64,000 nt of DNA from Floccularia luteovirens (GCA_009739215.1 VSJF01000005.1:496001-560000), one strand, 5' to 3'; shown: positions 10,186-21,277, numbered from the stretch's first letter. Notes: generated by a model not told the origin, from the letters alone. Translations and numbers: made by a program.

Positions 10186-12259
10186 CTAATCTGATAACCG
10201 ATACTCCCTTGCATCCTTTCTACCACGCTCAATATCGATAGCGTAAAGAAGGGGCATAGCTGACCAAATCATAAAGAAAAGGAAGAAAAACCCAAAGCGA
10301 ATATTTCCAGTGGCATCAGATATCAAACCGACGATCAATGGGCCCAGGAAGGAGCTTGACTGTACAAATTCGATGAGCAATGATCAATGGATGGAACATT
10401 TGTATAGGATCACGTACTTTGTCAGTTATTGAGAACAGGCCATACCTAGCCTTTGGTATTAGAACGAATTGCTACAACACCACGGTGAGGATGACTTACC
10501 ATCTGGCTTCTTCTCCAGGTGGTAATAATTCCGCATAGAAGGCCCTTGCATAGCCCTGGAAAGCACCATATGAAAAGCCTAATGACAATGTTCAATCAGC
10601 ATCGAATATCATCAACGATCAGAATACCCACCAAATAGGATAGCAAGCCCAAACATCTCACCCGGAGTTGTTAGCCCGAATCCTTTGCCTTCGAAAACGA
10701 ACCCAAGGCAACCATATGCGGGGAGCAAAGATGCTATAATAACTAGGATGCAGATGACACGTAAGTTTGTCAACTTCAATCTCCGTTGTATGAAAGGCCA
10801 AACAAGGGAGCCAATAATGCCAGATGTTGATGTTAAAGCGCCTACAAGGATGAGAGAAGACGCTTGCATATGTAGTACTGTTTTCCCAAATAATATAGCT
10901 GTAGATGTTATTGTAGTAAATCCTGAAATTTGCAGGTCAGACATTTATATCGCCCATGTGAAAGTATTGTCAAATTCACCATCCGAGAGGAGGAACCATG
11001 CTGCAAGATATTTGAATGTATTCCGCAACTTCTTCATTTCCTTCCAGCGCAGCATATCCCTTAATCTGACCCAGGCAGCAGCTACCTCTGACAACAACTC
11101 CCAGTCCTCCTCAGTATCAACTACATTTCCCCATGATTCTGTTGCGTACGCTGGGGTGTCATGTGCACCAGGCAACCAGAAGGCAGCAGGTATAGTGAAC
11201 AGCGCCCACCAGATTCCGCTGAGTCCAATGGCTAAGCGTAATGAAAAGGTGGATCCTTTCAGGATGTTTATGGGTATCAGTGTGACTATCAGAAGCGTAA
11301 TCCCTGCGCAGTATCCGAGAGCTATCCCAAAAGAGGATATACGGGACGTGGTTCTTGAAAGCTCGTTGTCATATTTGATTCTAAGTTCTGGTCCTATACT
11401 AGGCGATGCTCGTGCAATGAGTGGCTCTGATGAGTCCTCTAACCTTGCATTAGCATCATTGAAGTTATCGGAGTCTCTTGGAACTATAACATCCCCATGA
11501 GTACTCCCTTCGGATAGTATGTTGACAACCTCTGGAGATTCCCGAGCCAGAGCCGGGAGGTAAGCATTCATCGCAACTACTGATGCCCCAAAACAGATAT
11601 TGGCTAGCAAAGCCAGGAAAGCTGAGAGAAGCCAAAAAGGGGAAGTCGAGGATATGAATAAGAATAAAGTGGCTGACAATGAGCCGAGGGTTGCGAACCC
11701 GAGCAGCAAACGTTTTCGATACTTTGCTAATGAAGCGCGTTTAATGATTTAATGTCTACATCCAGTTTAATGAAAGATTTCATTTGACATACCTTTATCC
11801 GCAATGTTACCCATGGATATCACAGTAAGAGCTTGAATTGCTACGGAAATAGAGTATATGTAGAGACTGAACTGTTTTGATGGATGCGTATTGATTAATG
11901 CTGGAGATATATCTTACCTGAAGCTTGCTGTATCAACCCACACCCATCCAATCTTAACTACACAACGCGCTTCATTAGCTTCCGGGGATCTAGGTATCGT
12001 GGAATTTGCGGAGGACACAGGTCTGAAAAGAGAGCAAGGCTCTGTTCTATCTGGTAGTAAATAACCATTGTCTCTTGCGAACTGTTCGAGGCATATAGGA
12101 AGAAATAACGTCAACGAGACTACGGCGAATACTTCACTAAAATGGAAATATAAGTTGTTGACGGTGTAAACAAAAGCACCTTTGCATGACTTACCATGCG
12201 AAAGCATAACTGAACCATCCACGCAACTTGGTCTTGTAGGATGTCGAGCTTGACACCAT
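10186..12259 (-). CDS. ATG22: Atg22-like vacuolar transporter (MFS fold)
   Basis: The start is ATG 12259, giving MVSSSTSYKTKLRGWFSYA. An intron then joins to FACEVFAVVSLTLFLPICLEQ, the hallmark N-terminus of Atg22 proteins. The large exon 11709-10945 holds several membrane spans, a hydrophilic loop with acidic/Ser residues, NDELSRTTSRISSFGIALGY, and AIGLSGIWWALFTIPAAFWLP. The final exon ends REYRLSD at the stop 10186-10188. Yeast Atg22 exports amino acids from the vacuole after autophagic breakdown. The sequence supports membership of the Vacuole effluxer Atg22-like family; the substrate is inferred. An ORF that overlaps the 5' intron is a shadow. Exon borders between 10380 and 10612 are approximate. 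Confidence 0.88.
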
Positions 12260-13631
12260 TGTAATAAGGAAAGCAGGTCAATACGGCTGCATAAGCTCTG
12301 TATGAGAGTTGCTATATGAATATTCGGAGGAGAGTGAGATAAAGGACTGTATAGATGTCTACAATACATAACCCCCACTTACATGCTTATGCAGGCCTAC
12401 GAAAATTCAAGAATTCAATGAAGCGAACAAGGCAATTGAGGCGACGGCATCATGGACGTGGCTGTTTATCATACAACCTGTTGCCAAACACGGAACTTTA
12501 ATCTAAATTTAAGACTTTATTAAACATACACTTGCAAACCTGACGGTTACCAGAAACTTGGAAACAAAGCTTACATCTAAACTCACTCTTTCAACTACAA
12601 GAAACCTTAGACTTATAACCTATCCTAACTTCTCATACGAATATACACCAACTTCAAATCAAAAACCTTACAATTACCAAACTGTCGTCCCAGCCAGCTT
12701 CTCTTCCCCACTGTCAAACTTTTGTGATAGATGGAACTCACGGTACCGCTTCTACTCCAGCTGCATTCGCTGTAGCGCTAAGATAAAATTGAGGGATAAT
12801 TCCCATCTATGTATAACCAGGGGTACCGCGGATCCGCTCCTCTCAGACAAAGCGGAACCCAAAGATTAAGGAACAGAATGCATCAAGGAACTCCATAGCT
12901 CAAGTTCACCCATCCATACTTTGTTAATTTAGTATTCGCGGCCCGTCACACCGCTTTAGAAGGGTTTCGTGAGACTGAGGAAGAGCAAAGTTCATCACGA
13001 GCCTTTTGGATTCCAGACCGTTGGATCTAGCGATATCCACATCAACATCACCCTCTACACGGTGTACCTATGTGCTAGATGGAGCTCCTCCAAGCTCCAA
13101 CTGTATTTATGGGAATTATGCACCACGAAAAAGCTGTGTATCTTGTCAGCTGCTTGATTTTGCTCGCTGTGTGAAGGCTAGATCTCTAGCGTGGGTATTT
13201 TCTTGGAAGGCAGCCTTCTACCCTGGTATTGAACTTCATACATAACGATTCTTATGTTCTTCACCAAATTGATGTTCAGAGGGAATTCTCACTTCGAATA
13301 ATTTCTCAGCCTCAAACAGATATATTGTCATCTTAGGGTGAGTGTAGCCACGCGTACAGTTGACCACTAATGTTATTATGATTTAATCAGATACGGCTCC
13401 ATATTATCCCAAGCAACGAATGAACATGTCCCAAAAATATGTTCGTGTAAGTTGGGGGCGAAGTGAAGCCCGTGAAGTCGCTCTTTCCATAAAACAATAC
13501 TTCTGTCGCATCAGTGGCCCATTGAACATTCTTTTCGGCATGACGTTCATGAACGATAGCGTTCTCACACCTAGCGTATAAATTCAAGGATATACAATGT
13601 ATTGATTCAACTTGTGTTCAAAGACTCGAAG
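12260..13631. other. Gene-poor gap, no confident gene
   Basis: About 1.4 kb with only short ORFs (for example 12558-12869 and 13006-13245 on +). Neither has a recognisable domain, and frames are broken by stops. The right end carries the promoter of the FAH gene. It may be decayed sequence, but I cannot assign it. Confidence 0.4.
13577..13583 (+). promoter_or_regulatory. TATA-like box upstream of the FAH gene
   Basis: TATAAAT at 13577, about 55 bp before the ATG at 13632. Position is suitable for a TATA box; not tested. Confidence 0.35.
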
Positions 13632-14708
13632 ATGCGCCTCACCAGTAAACTTCTACTATTTGCCCTGCCTCTGGTCACAAATGCTCAGAGATTCGTGAGA
13701 TTTATCTCAACTGATGGAAAAGAGTATGTAGGAGATGCTCTCCTTCCATCAACGACGACAGACGCCTCGAAGAGTACAAGAGCAAGGGTCATAAATGGCG
13801 ACATTCCTTGGTGACTTCACCATCACGAGTCAAATTAAGGTATGTTGATTTTCAAGCAGAATAGTACGTATCACTTACTATTAGAACAATAGCCCATTGT
13901 AAAACTTCTCGCACCTTTGCCGAATGAAAGAGTAAGGACTGTCCGTTGCGTCGGCTTCAACTACGTTGCACACAGTGAAGAGGTAGCCAGAAGTCATTTC
14001 TCTTATATTTGCTAGAGCTGATTTTCTCTAGGCCAATGTAACAATCCCAGATTTCCCCATCCTCTTCTACAAACCATGGACATCTCTCAATACGCCCAGT
14101 GATCCAGTTCCAATCACTGAAGGCTATCAAACACAGGGAGACTTTATCTCTAAGATGGACTATGAAAGCGAGCTTGTCGTTATCATGAAGAAGAAGGCTT
14201 TCAATATCTCAGAGGACGAGGCCCTTGATCATGTTCTTGGATATTCAGTCGGCTACGACGTTTCTCACCGTGGATGGCAGATTGACCGTGGTGGTCAACC
14301 TCAACCCCAGTACTCCATGGGTAAAGGTGCCGACGGCTGGGCACCTTGGGGACCTGCTATTGTCTCCACGAACATAATCAATGACCCACAGACATTAAAT
14401 ATCTGGGCTAAGGTCAATGGACAGATGGTACAAAATGATACCACCGCAAACATGATTTTCGGCGTGAAACAACTTGTTTCCTTCTTCTCTATGGGTATTA
14501 CCCTGCTCCCGGGAGATGTAATCTTCACTGGAACGTGAGTTTATCTAAGGCTTTTATGCTTCCCCACATTCTGATTCTCATAATTATATATAGCCCAAGT
14601 GGTGTCCTCCTCGGCAAAGTCAACCCAACGTGGCTGACGAATGGTGATGTCGTCGAAGTTGGGCTCGAGAATATTGGAACATGCACCAACCAGCTGAAGT
14701 ATGTTTAG
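13632..14708 (+). CDS. Fumarylacetoacetate hydrolase family protein with signal peptide
   Basis: ATG 13632 opens a hydrophobic leader (MRLTSKLLLFALPLVTNAQ) that looks like a signal peptide. The FAH core follows: TVRCVGFNYVAHSEE, FPILFYKPWTSL, DYESELVVIMKK (metal-binding Glu), EDEALDHVLGYSVGYDVSHR, and LLPGDVIFTGT joined by an intron to PSGVLL. The stop is TAG 14706-14708. FAH-family enzymes cleave C-C bonds or decarboxylate acyl-pyruvates, usually in the cytosol, so a secretory leader is unusual. Near 13801-13812 the frame breaks: ARVINGDI reads on as P-W-stop, while the next frame gives LGDFTITSQIK. Removing one C at 13806-13807 restores it, so this is another +1 break. The rest joins cleanly through introns at about 13840-13900, 13981-14032 and 14535-14594. 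Confidence 0.8.
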
Positions 14709-14897
14709 AAGTACGCAGTGTAGTGATTATGAATGTCAATTATTATTGAATGTGAAACAAGATTTAATTTCCGAGTTCTGTGACTTGTAGTGACGACACT
14801 GATCTCCTGCTCCCCATAAATCCCACAATCAATCCCAGCAAGCAATGCCACCAACTTATGTACTTGCTTCAAGCTGTTAGAACCCTCATCATTACAG

Positions 14898-15220
14898 TGT
14901 GGGGTAGGTCTGCGGGCTACCCCTGGACTTGATTAGATAATGCAACGTGTACGCATACATGTCTTTCTCTTATCTCATGTTTTTTTCATCTCTTTCGTTC
15001 CTTTGTTGTACTATAGATAGAATTCCTTTTAGTTAGTCGTCCTTAGACCATTATTCTCTCTCACTCTCATCCCAGTACTTACACCGTTTGCATCTTCTCA
15101 TAATAATAGTTTCAAAGACTCAGAACTATCATCGTGACTACACACATAGCACGACAAAACCACTTTAACCAAACCACTCTCCGCCACTCCGCAAAACTCA
15201 AAGGAGCTACCCTCCCCATA
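14898..15220 (+). repeat. Left LTR of the gag-only element
   Basis: Starts TGTGGGGTAG and ends CTCCCCATA. Shares GATTAGATAA, TAGTCGTCCTTAGA, TCTTCTCATAATAA and TAGTTTCAAAGA with the right copy, in the same order. Confidence 0.7.
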
Positions 15221-15311
15221 TCTAGAGCACGCGGCGAGGGGACAAAGCCGCAACGCGAATTCTTTTCTGACGCACTCCTACCTAACTTCCCCATCCACCA
15301 TTCCGCCGTCA

Positions 15312-17106
15312 TTGCCTAATCGAAAGGACGGCTCGTTGTCAACCCCTACAGCTAAGAACAAAGAGAAGATGATGCAAGATAACGATACAGAAAGACGAAC
15401 CTTACCATACAGACAGGCTGTTTACAGACCAGGAACGAATAAGATACCAATGGGCGAATCGAGACCGGAATTCGAAAGCATACTACGACGCATCGACATT
15501 ACAGGATCACCCAATATATTACCAATCGAGAATAGAAGAACTAGGAACGACAGTGGCAGGACGACACAGATTAAACGAAACATAACGAACACATTATCAA
15601 ACGAGATAACTGAGACGAGACCAAAGATATACATTTCGGTTAATGCTGACCCCTTCGACTCAGTCGACGACACTACGGAATCCACCTTAAGCTACAGCAA
15701 CGATGATCAAGAAGACGATCGTACCATGTCGACAAGAACACTAACAATCAGGGGCATAGTAGGCATGCCCGGGCCTAAAATCATCGCGAGCGCCGAAAAC
15801 CTTCAAGGGCAACGCGCATAAACTGAAACGCTTTATTGACAGATTTGAAGACCTCGCAGGGTCTTGCGAACTTACATCGCAAGAAAAGGTGCGCCAAGTT
15901 TTCGAATACGTGGATCACCACACAGAGAAATTTTGGAAATCTCTGCCCGGGTACAAAACAAAAAACTGGGATATGCTAAAGGCATCACTACAGGAAGAGT
16001 ACCCCGGTGCAGAAAGGGACTCACACTATAACAAAGAAAAGCTTCAAATCCTCATTCGAAGGACACGGAAGAAGAAAATAGTAAAACAAAAAGATTTTGC
16101 TCGTTATTATGAAAAGTTCCGTCCAATTGCAACAGGGCTAGAGGAAACAAAGGTTATAACTGAAAGTGATATTAATTACTACTTTTGGAAGGGCCTACAC
16201 TCAAGAACGCAAAGGAAAATATGGGACCAGTTATACCTACAAGACCCCCGACGGGATAGGAAAACATCACCCCCAATGAAGGATGTCGTGGAAGCCGGTC
16301 ATTACGTATACTCACCTGATGTTCTAGGAAGGACATCATCAAAGCATAGAAGTAGTCGTTCAAAGGTTTCAAGCAGGAAACGGAAAGCACGAGGACAGCA
16401 TAGTTCGGATTCGGATTCGGATTTCCAAAATGGGTATACATCCGAAGAGTCTGACGACGATTCGGAAACGGAAGACAATCTAAACGAAAGCGAAAGTGAA
16501 AGTGAGACCGAGGAGGAAGTCAGTGAGAGAAAAAGGAAAGGGAGGAGAAGGAAGTAGGACGGGCGGTGACTACAAAGCAAGTGTGCCTGGTAGATGAGAA
16601 GAGGAATGAAAGAGGGACGAGAGGATGAAGTGGGGGAACTCATCAGCCGCTTGCAAGGCCTATCGTTTGGAACCGGGGAATATTCACTAACGTTTCTACG
16701 CCTAGTCAATCTACGACCTGACCTCGATCCTCGTCGTATGCTAGCAGGACAGTTCGGTGCTATGACAAATAATACATCAGCATTCCCAGTACCAGCACCA
16801 AAACCAAGAAGCACGACTTACCGGCCCCAAATCCAACCATCTTTTGCTGCCATGCAGACGTGGCCACTCCAAAATCAGATGCCTCCAGCAATCCCCTACG
16901 ACCCGTCATGCTACTTCTGCAAAGCGCCAAACCACCGCCTGCGTGAGTGTTCAGTTGCAGCTGAATACACGAAGGCTGGTCGAGTGGTGTTGCACCCCAC
17001 GTCGAATTATTACGTTCACGCAGACGGATCACGCATTGAACGAGACCCAGGTGGTATCAAAGTGGCGGTTGACAAGAAATGGGGGGGACGTTCTTTCAGT
17101 GCATAA
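15312..17106 (+). pseudogene. Gag-like protein with CCHC zinc knuckle, frame-broken
   Basis: The first open segment, 15312-15821, is polar. A frame change near 15785 leads into APKTFKGNAHKLKRFIDRF and then EYVDHHTEKFWKSLP, NWDMLKASLQEEYPGA and SDINYYFWKGLH, the capsid-like core seen in fungal LTR-element Gag proteins. A basic, then Ser/Asp/Glu-rich, hinge follows (SDSDSDF, SESESETEEE). After stops at 16555-16590 the same frame reopens with DEVGELISRLQGLSFG. It ends with a zinc knuckle CYFCKAPNHRLREC (C-x2-C-x4-H-x4-C), which should bind element RNA. The TAA is at 17104-17106. Several breaks show the copy is not intact. The hinge reads open on the opposite strand too, which is a composition effect. 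Confidence 0.65.
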
Positions 17107-17149
17107 CAGGGGTCAGCTCGTTCTTTCAGTGCATAACAGGGGTCAGCTC
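17090..17149 (+). repeat. Perfect 30-bp tandem duplication
   Basis: A 30-bp unit beginning GTTCTTTCAGTGCATAACAG is present twice, at 17090-17119 and 17120-17149, with no mismatch. It follows a run of seven G and lies where the gag frame ends. The exact identity implies a recent event inside an old element. Confidence 0.9.
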
Positions 17150-17330
17150 ACTCGCAACGGTGAGGAGGAAAGGGTAATTGAGGAAGCGGCAGGTGCAGAT
17201 AGGGAAAGGAGGGCGACATCGAGATTGTATGAATATGAGGAGGGAAGTGTAGAGGAGGTGACGATGAAGAAGTGGAATGGGGTGCAGTGGAGGACCTGGA
17301 TCAGTTGAATGACAAAGACAGAGGATCAAC

Positions 17331-18060
17331 ATTTACATGGGGGAAGACAAAGCAAGACGAGGGTGCTTATGCCGACAAGATGAAGAAGAATTATCGATCG
17401 ACTATGGCAGATGAAGAATTAGTACAGATATGGGGACGGAAAGCATCATATGAGGGTACTTACATTGACTTGACGAAGGAGATCATCCGAATAATAGATG
17501 GACACGAAGGAAAACACTTGTCATGGGGAAGGACATTATCAGATGAGGTTAATTACGCAGACTTGACGAAGAAGGTTAAACGATTGGTTGAAGAAGCTAA
17601 AGGAAAAGTACTTTCAAGGGGAAGGAGAAGCATAGACGAGGGCATTCATGCAGGCAGAACGAAGAAGAATGTCTAGATAGATGAAGAAGACGAAGGAACA
17701 GTATCAGTAAGAGGAATAACATCAAGAGACGAGGGCACTTACGCAGGCAGGGTGAAGAAGAATGACTGGTTAGACGAAGAAGACGAAAGAAAACATCAGC
17801 ATGGGGGAGAATTGCATCTGACGAGGAGAATTTCATCTGACGAGGGTACTTACGCCGACTTGATGAAGAAGATGGACCGAATGGACGAAGAAGACGGAGG
17901 AAGACATCAAGGGAGAGAACACAAATGGGAGAGGGCGTTCATGCAGATATGACGAAGAAACTGGACTGGCCGAATGATGAAGCAGAAGGATTATTGATTA
18001 GCAGTCAAGAGAGGTCACAGAAAGAAAGGAGAGGATACTCACGCTGATTTGAAGAAGAAT
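17331..18060 (+). repeat. 93-bp tandem repeat array coding a 31-residue motif
   Basis: Eight related units start near 17356, 17449, 17542, 17635, 17728, 17839, 17928 and 18028. The first five are spaced exactly 93 bp (31 codons) apart; the later ones are spaced 111, 89 and 100 bp. In one reading frame the core is DEGTYADLTKK, seen as DEGAYADKMKK, YEGTYIDLTKE, DEVNYADLTKK, DEGIHAGRTKK, DEGTYAGRVKK and DEGTYADLMKK. Between cores the sequence is charged (IDEEDEG, MDEEDGG). One in-frame TAG lies at 17674-17676. The protein-level conservation and codon-multiple spacing suggest the array once was translated, perhaps as a Gag extension. Confidence 0.8.
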
Positions 18061-18709
18061 GACGGAACGGGAACACCGAGGCGCGAGGAAGAGGGAAAAA
18101 CTAACAGTCAGGAAGAGGAAGAGAGGAGAAATACCGTCACGGGGAAATGAAGGAAGTCGACGACGAGAGGAGAAAAGGAAAAAGGTTAGACAGAGAAACA
18201 ACCAAGAAAGGGGGAAAACTAACGTATCCTCAATCACAAATCCCTCAGCATGCACCTACGAATCGAAGACTGCGGACCCAGACGCAGCCACAAAAATATA
18301 TAGACGAATATTGGTGGGCCGTCCACATAAAGGCACGTATCGGAGGTGAACGAAAAGGAATGTTCATGCATCAGACAGCGGAGGATGTAGCGTATGCGTA
18401 GAGGGAGGAGAATCGTCAGACAGACCGTCATCCTACAGCACTAACAACTCTTCTTTTGTCATCTTCGGTCGTACTCGACGCTGCTACACGAATACTTGCC
18501 TACACAAAAGTTGCAAACAAGACATGACCTGTAGCCACGCCCCCAAATATGCGTGGATATACAAAAATGCACTCTCAATTTCCAGAAGATCCCTTGCTAT
18601 CCTTACCACCATTTCCACCTATCCATCGAAGTTACCGAGGTTGTCAAGCCCGAGAATTTTGCCGCACTCGGAGGGAAAAACGAAGATTGAGGTCAATATT
18701 TCGAGGAGG

Positions 18710-19044
18710 TATGGGGTATGCTTGTAGCCTGTAGGTTACCCTTGGACTCGATTGGATAAACGCAACGCGTACGCGCACACCATATGTTTCTCCCTTATGG
18801 CGTGTTTCTTTCAACCTATCTTTCCTTTATTATATATCAGACAGAACTCCTTTTAGTAGTCGTTCTTGAACAACTATTCTTTCTAACCCTTATTATTACA
18901 CACCGTATTAATCTTCTCATAATAACATCCTCATAGTTTCAAAGATTCAGCACTACCGTCTACATACATAAGACAACAAACTACTTAATCCATCCCTCTC
19001 CGTCACTCCCTCCCTCCGAACTCGAAGGGGTTACTCTCCCCACA
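18710..19044 (+). repeat. Right LTR of the gag-only element
   Basis: Starts TATGGGGTAT and ends CTCCCCACA. It is collinear with the left LTR but clearly diverged. Both inner LTR ends differ from the outer ends by a G-to-A or C-to-T change (TATGGGG, CCCCATA). Confidence 0.7.
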
Positions 19045-19307
19045 ATAGTATCTCCTTAAATTACAACCGAATATATTTTAAACCATTTTCGCCTTATTGG
19101 CAATGATTGCCGTGCAATGGCTATCGCGACTTAGTATAATATAAATCTTGATTCAAGAATGCGCAAGCACCGCCGGCTGGTAGCGCTTCGAAGACGCACC
19201 ACAGACAAGAATATACCTAAGACGCATACAAACAGTTTCTCTTTCCATATTTTTGTTTTTATACCAACTCCAGCACCCGTCAAGATTGAAAAGACATTCG
19301 TGTCCAG

Positions 19308-20392
19308 CTATCTGACTTCTACCTTCCTACTAAGCCAATCTTCACGGATACTTTGTTCCAATAACTTATTCAGCTCCACCGCTTTTTCGGTTGTCGTTTT
19401 GACAAGTCGCATGATTTCTGAGATCTCGAGGGGTACTCCCCCAGACTTTTGAACGACACATAATTCGCGTTGCGCATTCAGAGCAATGGATAAGAGTCCT
19501 GCACTCAGACGCTGCTCTAATTGTGTTGGATCAAGAACGGGAGGTATCTCTGGGTCGGGATAGAAGGCAAATGTAAAACAGAAAGGTGTATGGTGCATCG
19601 CTAATGGGATTGGCGCTCGTTCTGAGGGAGCATGCTAAGTATGATGGTAAGTGATTGATCACACGGTATAGAACAGATGTATCCCACATACCACAGTAAC
19701 CTCATCGCCAACAACTTCTACATCAGGTCTTCTAAAGTGTCGAAGAGCAGCGATTCCTGCAAGACAGGCACAATCCAGCATATTTCCAGAGTCGGATAAA
19801 TAGTGGAGTGTTAGGCGAAGGTGCCAAACCTTACAATGTTGTCATAGATATGAATTCGGATATGAAAATATTCTTCGATACAACTTACCCGCTTCCCGGC
19901 TACAATACAAAGTGATTCTTTATCTATTGCATCACTCCTTCTCAAAACTTTGTCCAACATGCGGGTGATAATAACTTCTTCATCTGATGGTCTGGTATAT
20001 GTATAACCTCATTAACCTTCACTATGAATCATTCAATACGCACCTACCGACCAGTTTCATATTCTATCGAAGCCATGGGCGAAATCTCAGAATGGATCGT
20101 GATCATCCCTTCAAATGGCCGTTCAGGCTGTGGCCGCGTCATTTGTGCCTCTACTTGGGCAATTACGCTGAAATGTGGCAGCATCGGTTTGAACAATCAT
20201 TGTTTCTGGTAGGAGAATTGGATAGACAAACCGTGTTTTACCAAGAGAACACTCCACCCAACCCAATTCAGGGCCAAACGTAAAAGTTGGTGTCCGCAAT
20301 TCCAGAGCTTGGCGGCCATCCAATCGTAAAGATTGTTTCAGAGATGCGTAGAGAAACTCTTTTTCTGGAATCGACGGTGAAGGGGGTCGCAT
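19308..20392 (-). CDS. RRP45: Exosome complex subunit Rrp45 (RNase PH-like)
   Basis: Starts at ATG 20392 with MRPPSPSIPEKEFLYASLKQ, then LRLDGRQALELR and WVECSLGKTR. An intron (about 20243-20180) joins this to VIAQVEAQMTRPQPERPFEG and HSEISPMASIEYETGR. Later exons give IDKESLCIVAGK, VWHLRLTLHYLSDSGN and MLDCACLAGIAALRHFRRP. The last exon gives MHHTPFCFTFAF and the family signature SEIMRLVKTTTEKAVELNK; stop 19308-19310. This is a non-catalytic ring subunit of the RNA exosome, acting in the nucleus and cytoplasm in 3'-5' RNA decay and rRNA maturation. It is divergent from TRM112 with only 123 bp between the two ATGs. RRP42, another ring subunit, lies 35 kb away. Confidence 0.9.
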
Positions 20393-20515
20393 TTTATGTT
20401 TGGAAAACTACAACTACAAAGTTATTGCGATATTTTGAAACCTGGTACTTAGCCCTGTTTGTGGATATGTGCTATATATATTCCATCCATCAAATTTTTA
20501 TCTATCTCTTCTTCC
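20393..20515. promoter_or_regulatory. Compact shared promoter of RRP45 and TRM112
   Basis: Only 123 bp separate the two start codons. The region is AT-rich with TATATAT near 20474. Both genes serve RNA/ribosome functions, so joint control is plausible but unproven. Confidence 0.5.
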
Positions 20516-21054
20516 ATGGTTCGTCTCATCACCCACAATCTACTAGCTTGTCACGTAAAGGGCTGCAATTCTAACAATTTCCCTTTGGAGTTCAAAGATG
20601 TTCAGCTCGAGTTAAGAGAGGCAGAGTTCAACCCAGAGTTCATCAAGGGGTTTATGCCGAAACTTGAATGGAAAGCCCTGGTTGATACAGCAAGACACGT
20701 ACTTATTGCTACTCATTCTCAATTCTTGCTCTGAAGAGTTAACGTAATTCAGCTAGGAGACACATCTCTGCCAATGGAACAACCTGAGATGTTGGATGAT
20801 GAATTCTTAAAAGCATTACATCATGTCCTACTCGAAGTATTCAATATCTAATCTACTGTTAGCAGACAACTTATTAAGATTGCCAAAGATCCATGTCGAG
20901 GAGGGAATTATGACCTGTCCTAATTGTAGTCATCAGTACCCAATCTCTAATGGAATTCCCAACATGGTGAGATATCAAATCCACCTTTTAGTCTCTACCC
21001 ACATTGAGCAGCGATTTTGTCTCCCAGCTACTAGCAGAACACGAAATCGGGTAA
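20516..21054 (+). CDS. TRM112: Trm112, activator subunit of methyltransferases
   Basis: ATG 20516 begins MVRLITHNLLACHVKGC, the zinc-finger half typical of Trm112, then NFPLEFKDVQLELREAEFNP and FMPKLEWKALVDTA. Later exons give LGDTSLPMEQPEMLDDEFLK, LHHVLLE, IHVEEGIMTCPNCSHQYPI and SNGIPNM, ending LLAEHEIG with TAA 21052-21054. Both cysteine pairs of the zinc site are present (C..C in the first exon, CPNC later). Trm112 is a small obligate partner of several tRNA, rRNA and release-factor methyltransferases. The N-terminal exon joins at a GT near 20700, and the last intron is 20966-21027. Confidence 0.9.
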
Positions 21055-21277
21055 ATGGGCACTACTATACTGTAATAGAAGAAAAACATCAGCACTGCCA
21101 TATGTATTTTTACCTTGCCGGTATTGATGTACTACCTGAGACTTGAGAGTCCTACACCTTTCGTAACATCAAAAGTTCATACTTGTCATTGGATTGTCCG
21201 ACGGGAATATGTGTTACATGAAATTTATCATAAGTACATAGTGTAATACACGAGGGAGTTCAGTAGAAAACATAACC

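Larger units (their letters stand above)
14898..19044 (+). mobile_element. Old non-autonomous LTR retroelement (gag only)
   Basis: Two diverged direct repeats (14898-15220 and 18710-19044) flank a 3.5-kb body. The outer ends form a perfect 7-bp inverted pair, TGTGGGG and CCCCACA. A purine-rich stretch (GAGGAGG) sits just before the right repeat. The body encodes a gag-like protein with a CCHC knuckle, then a charged tandem-repeat region. I see no protease, reverse transcriptase, RNase H or integrase. No matching target-site duplication is visible (TACAG on the left, ATAGT on the right) and no obvious tRNA primer site. The size and content resemble gag-bearing terminal-repeat elements that would need an autonomous partner to move. 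Divergence between LTRs, by eye roughly a quarter of positions, says it is old. Confidence 0.7.

Noticed and set aside
10685..11500. 271-codon plus-strand ORF
   Set aside because: It lies over the Atg22-like exons on the other strand, whose reading shows family motifs.
16172..16814. Long minus-strand ORFs opposite the Gag hinge
   Set aside because: They are Ser/Leu/Phe-rich mirror images of the Asp/Glu/Ser-rich gag sequence and show no start context or domain.
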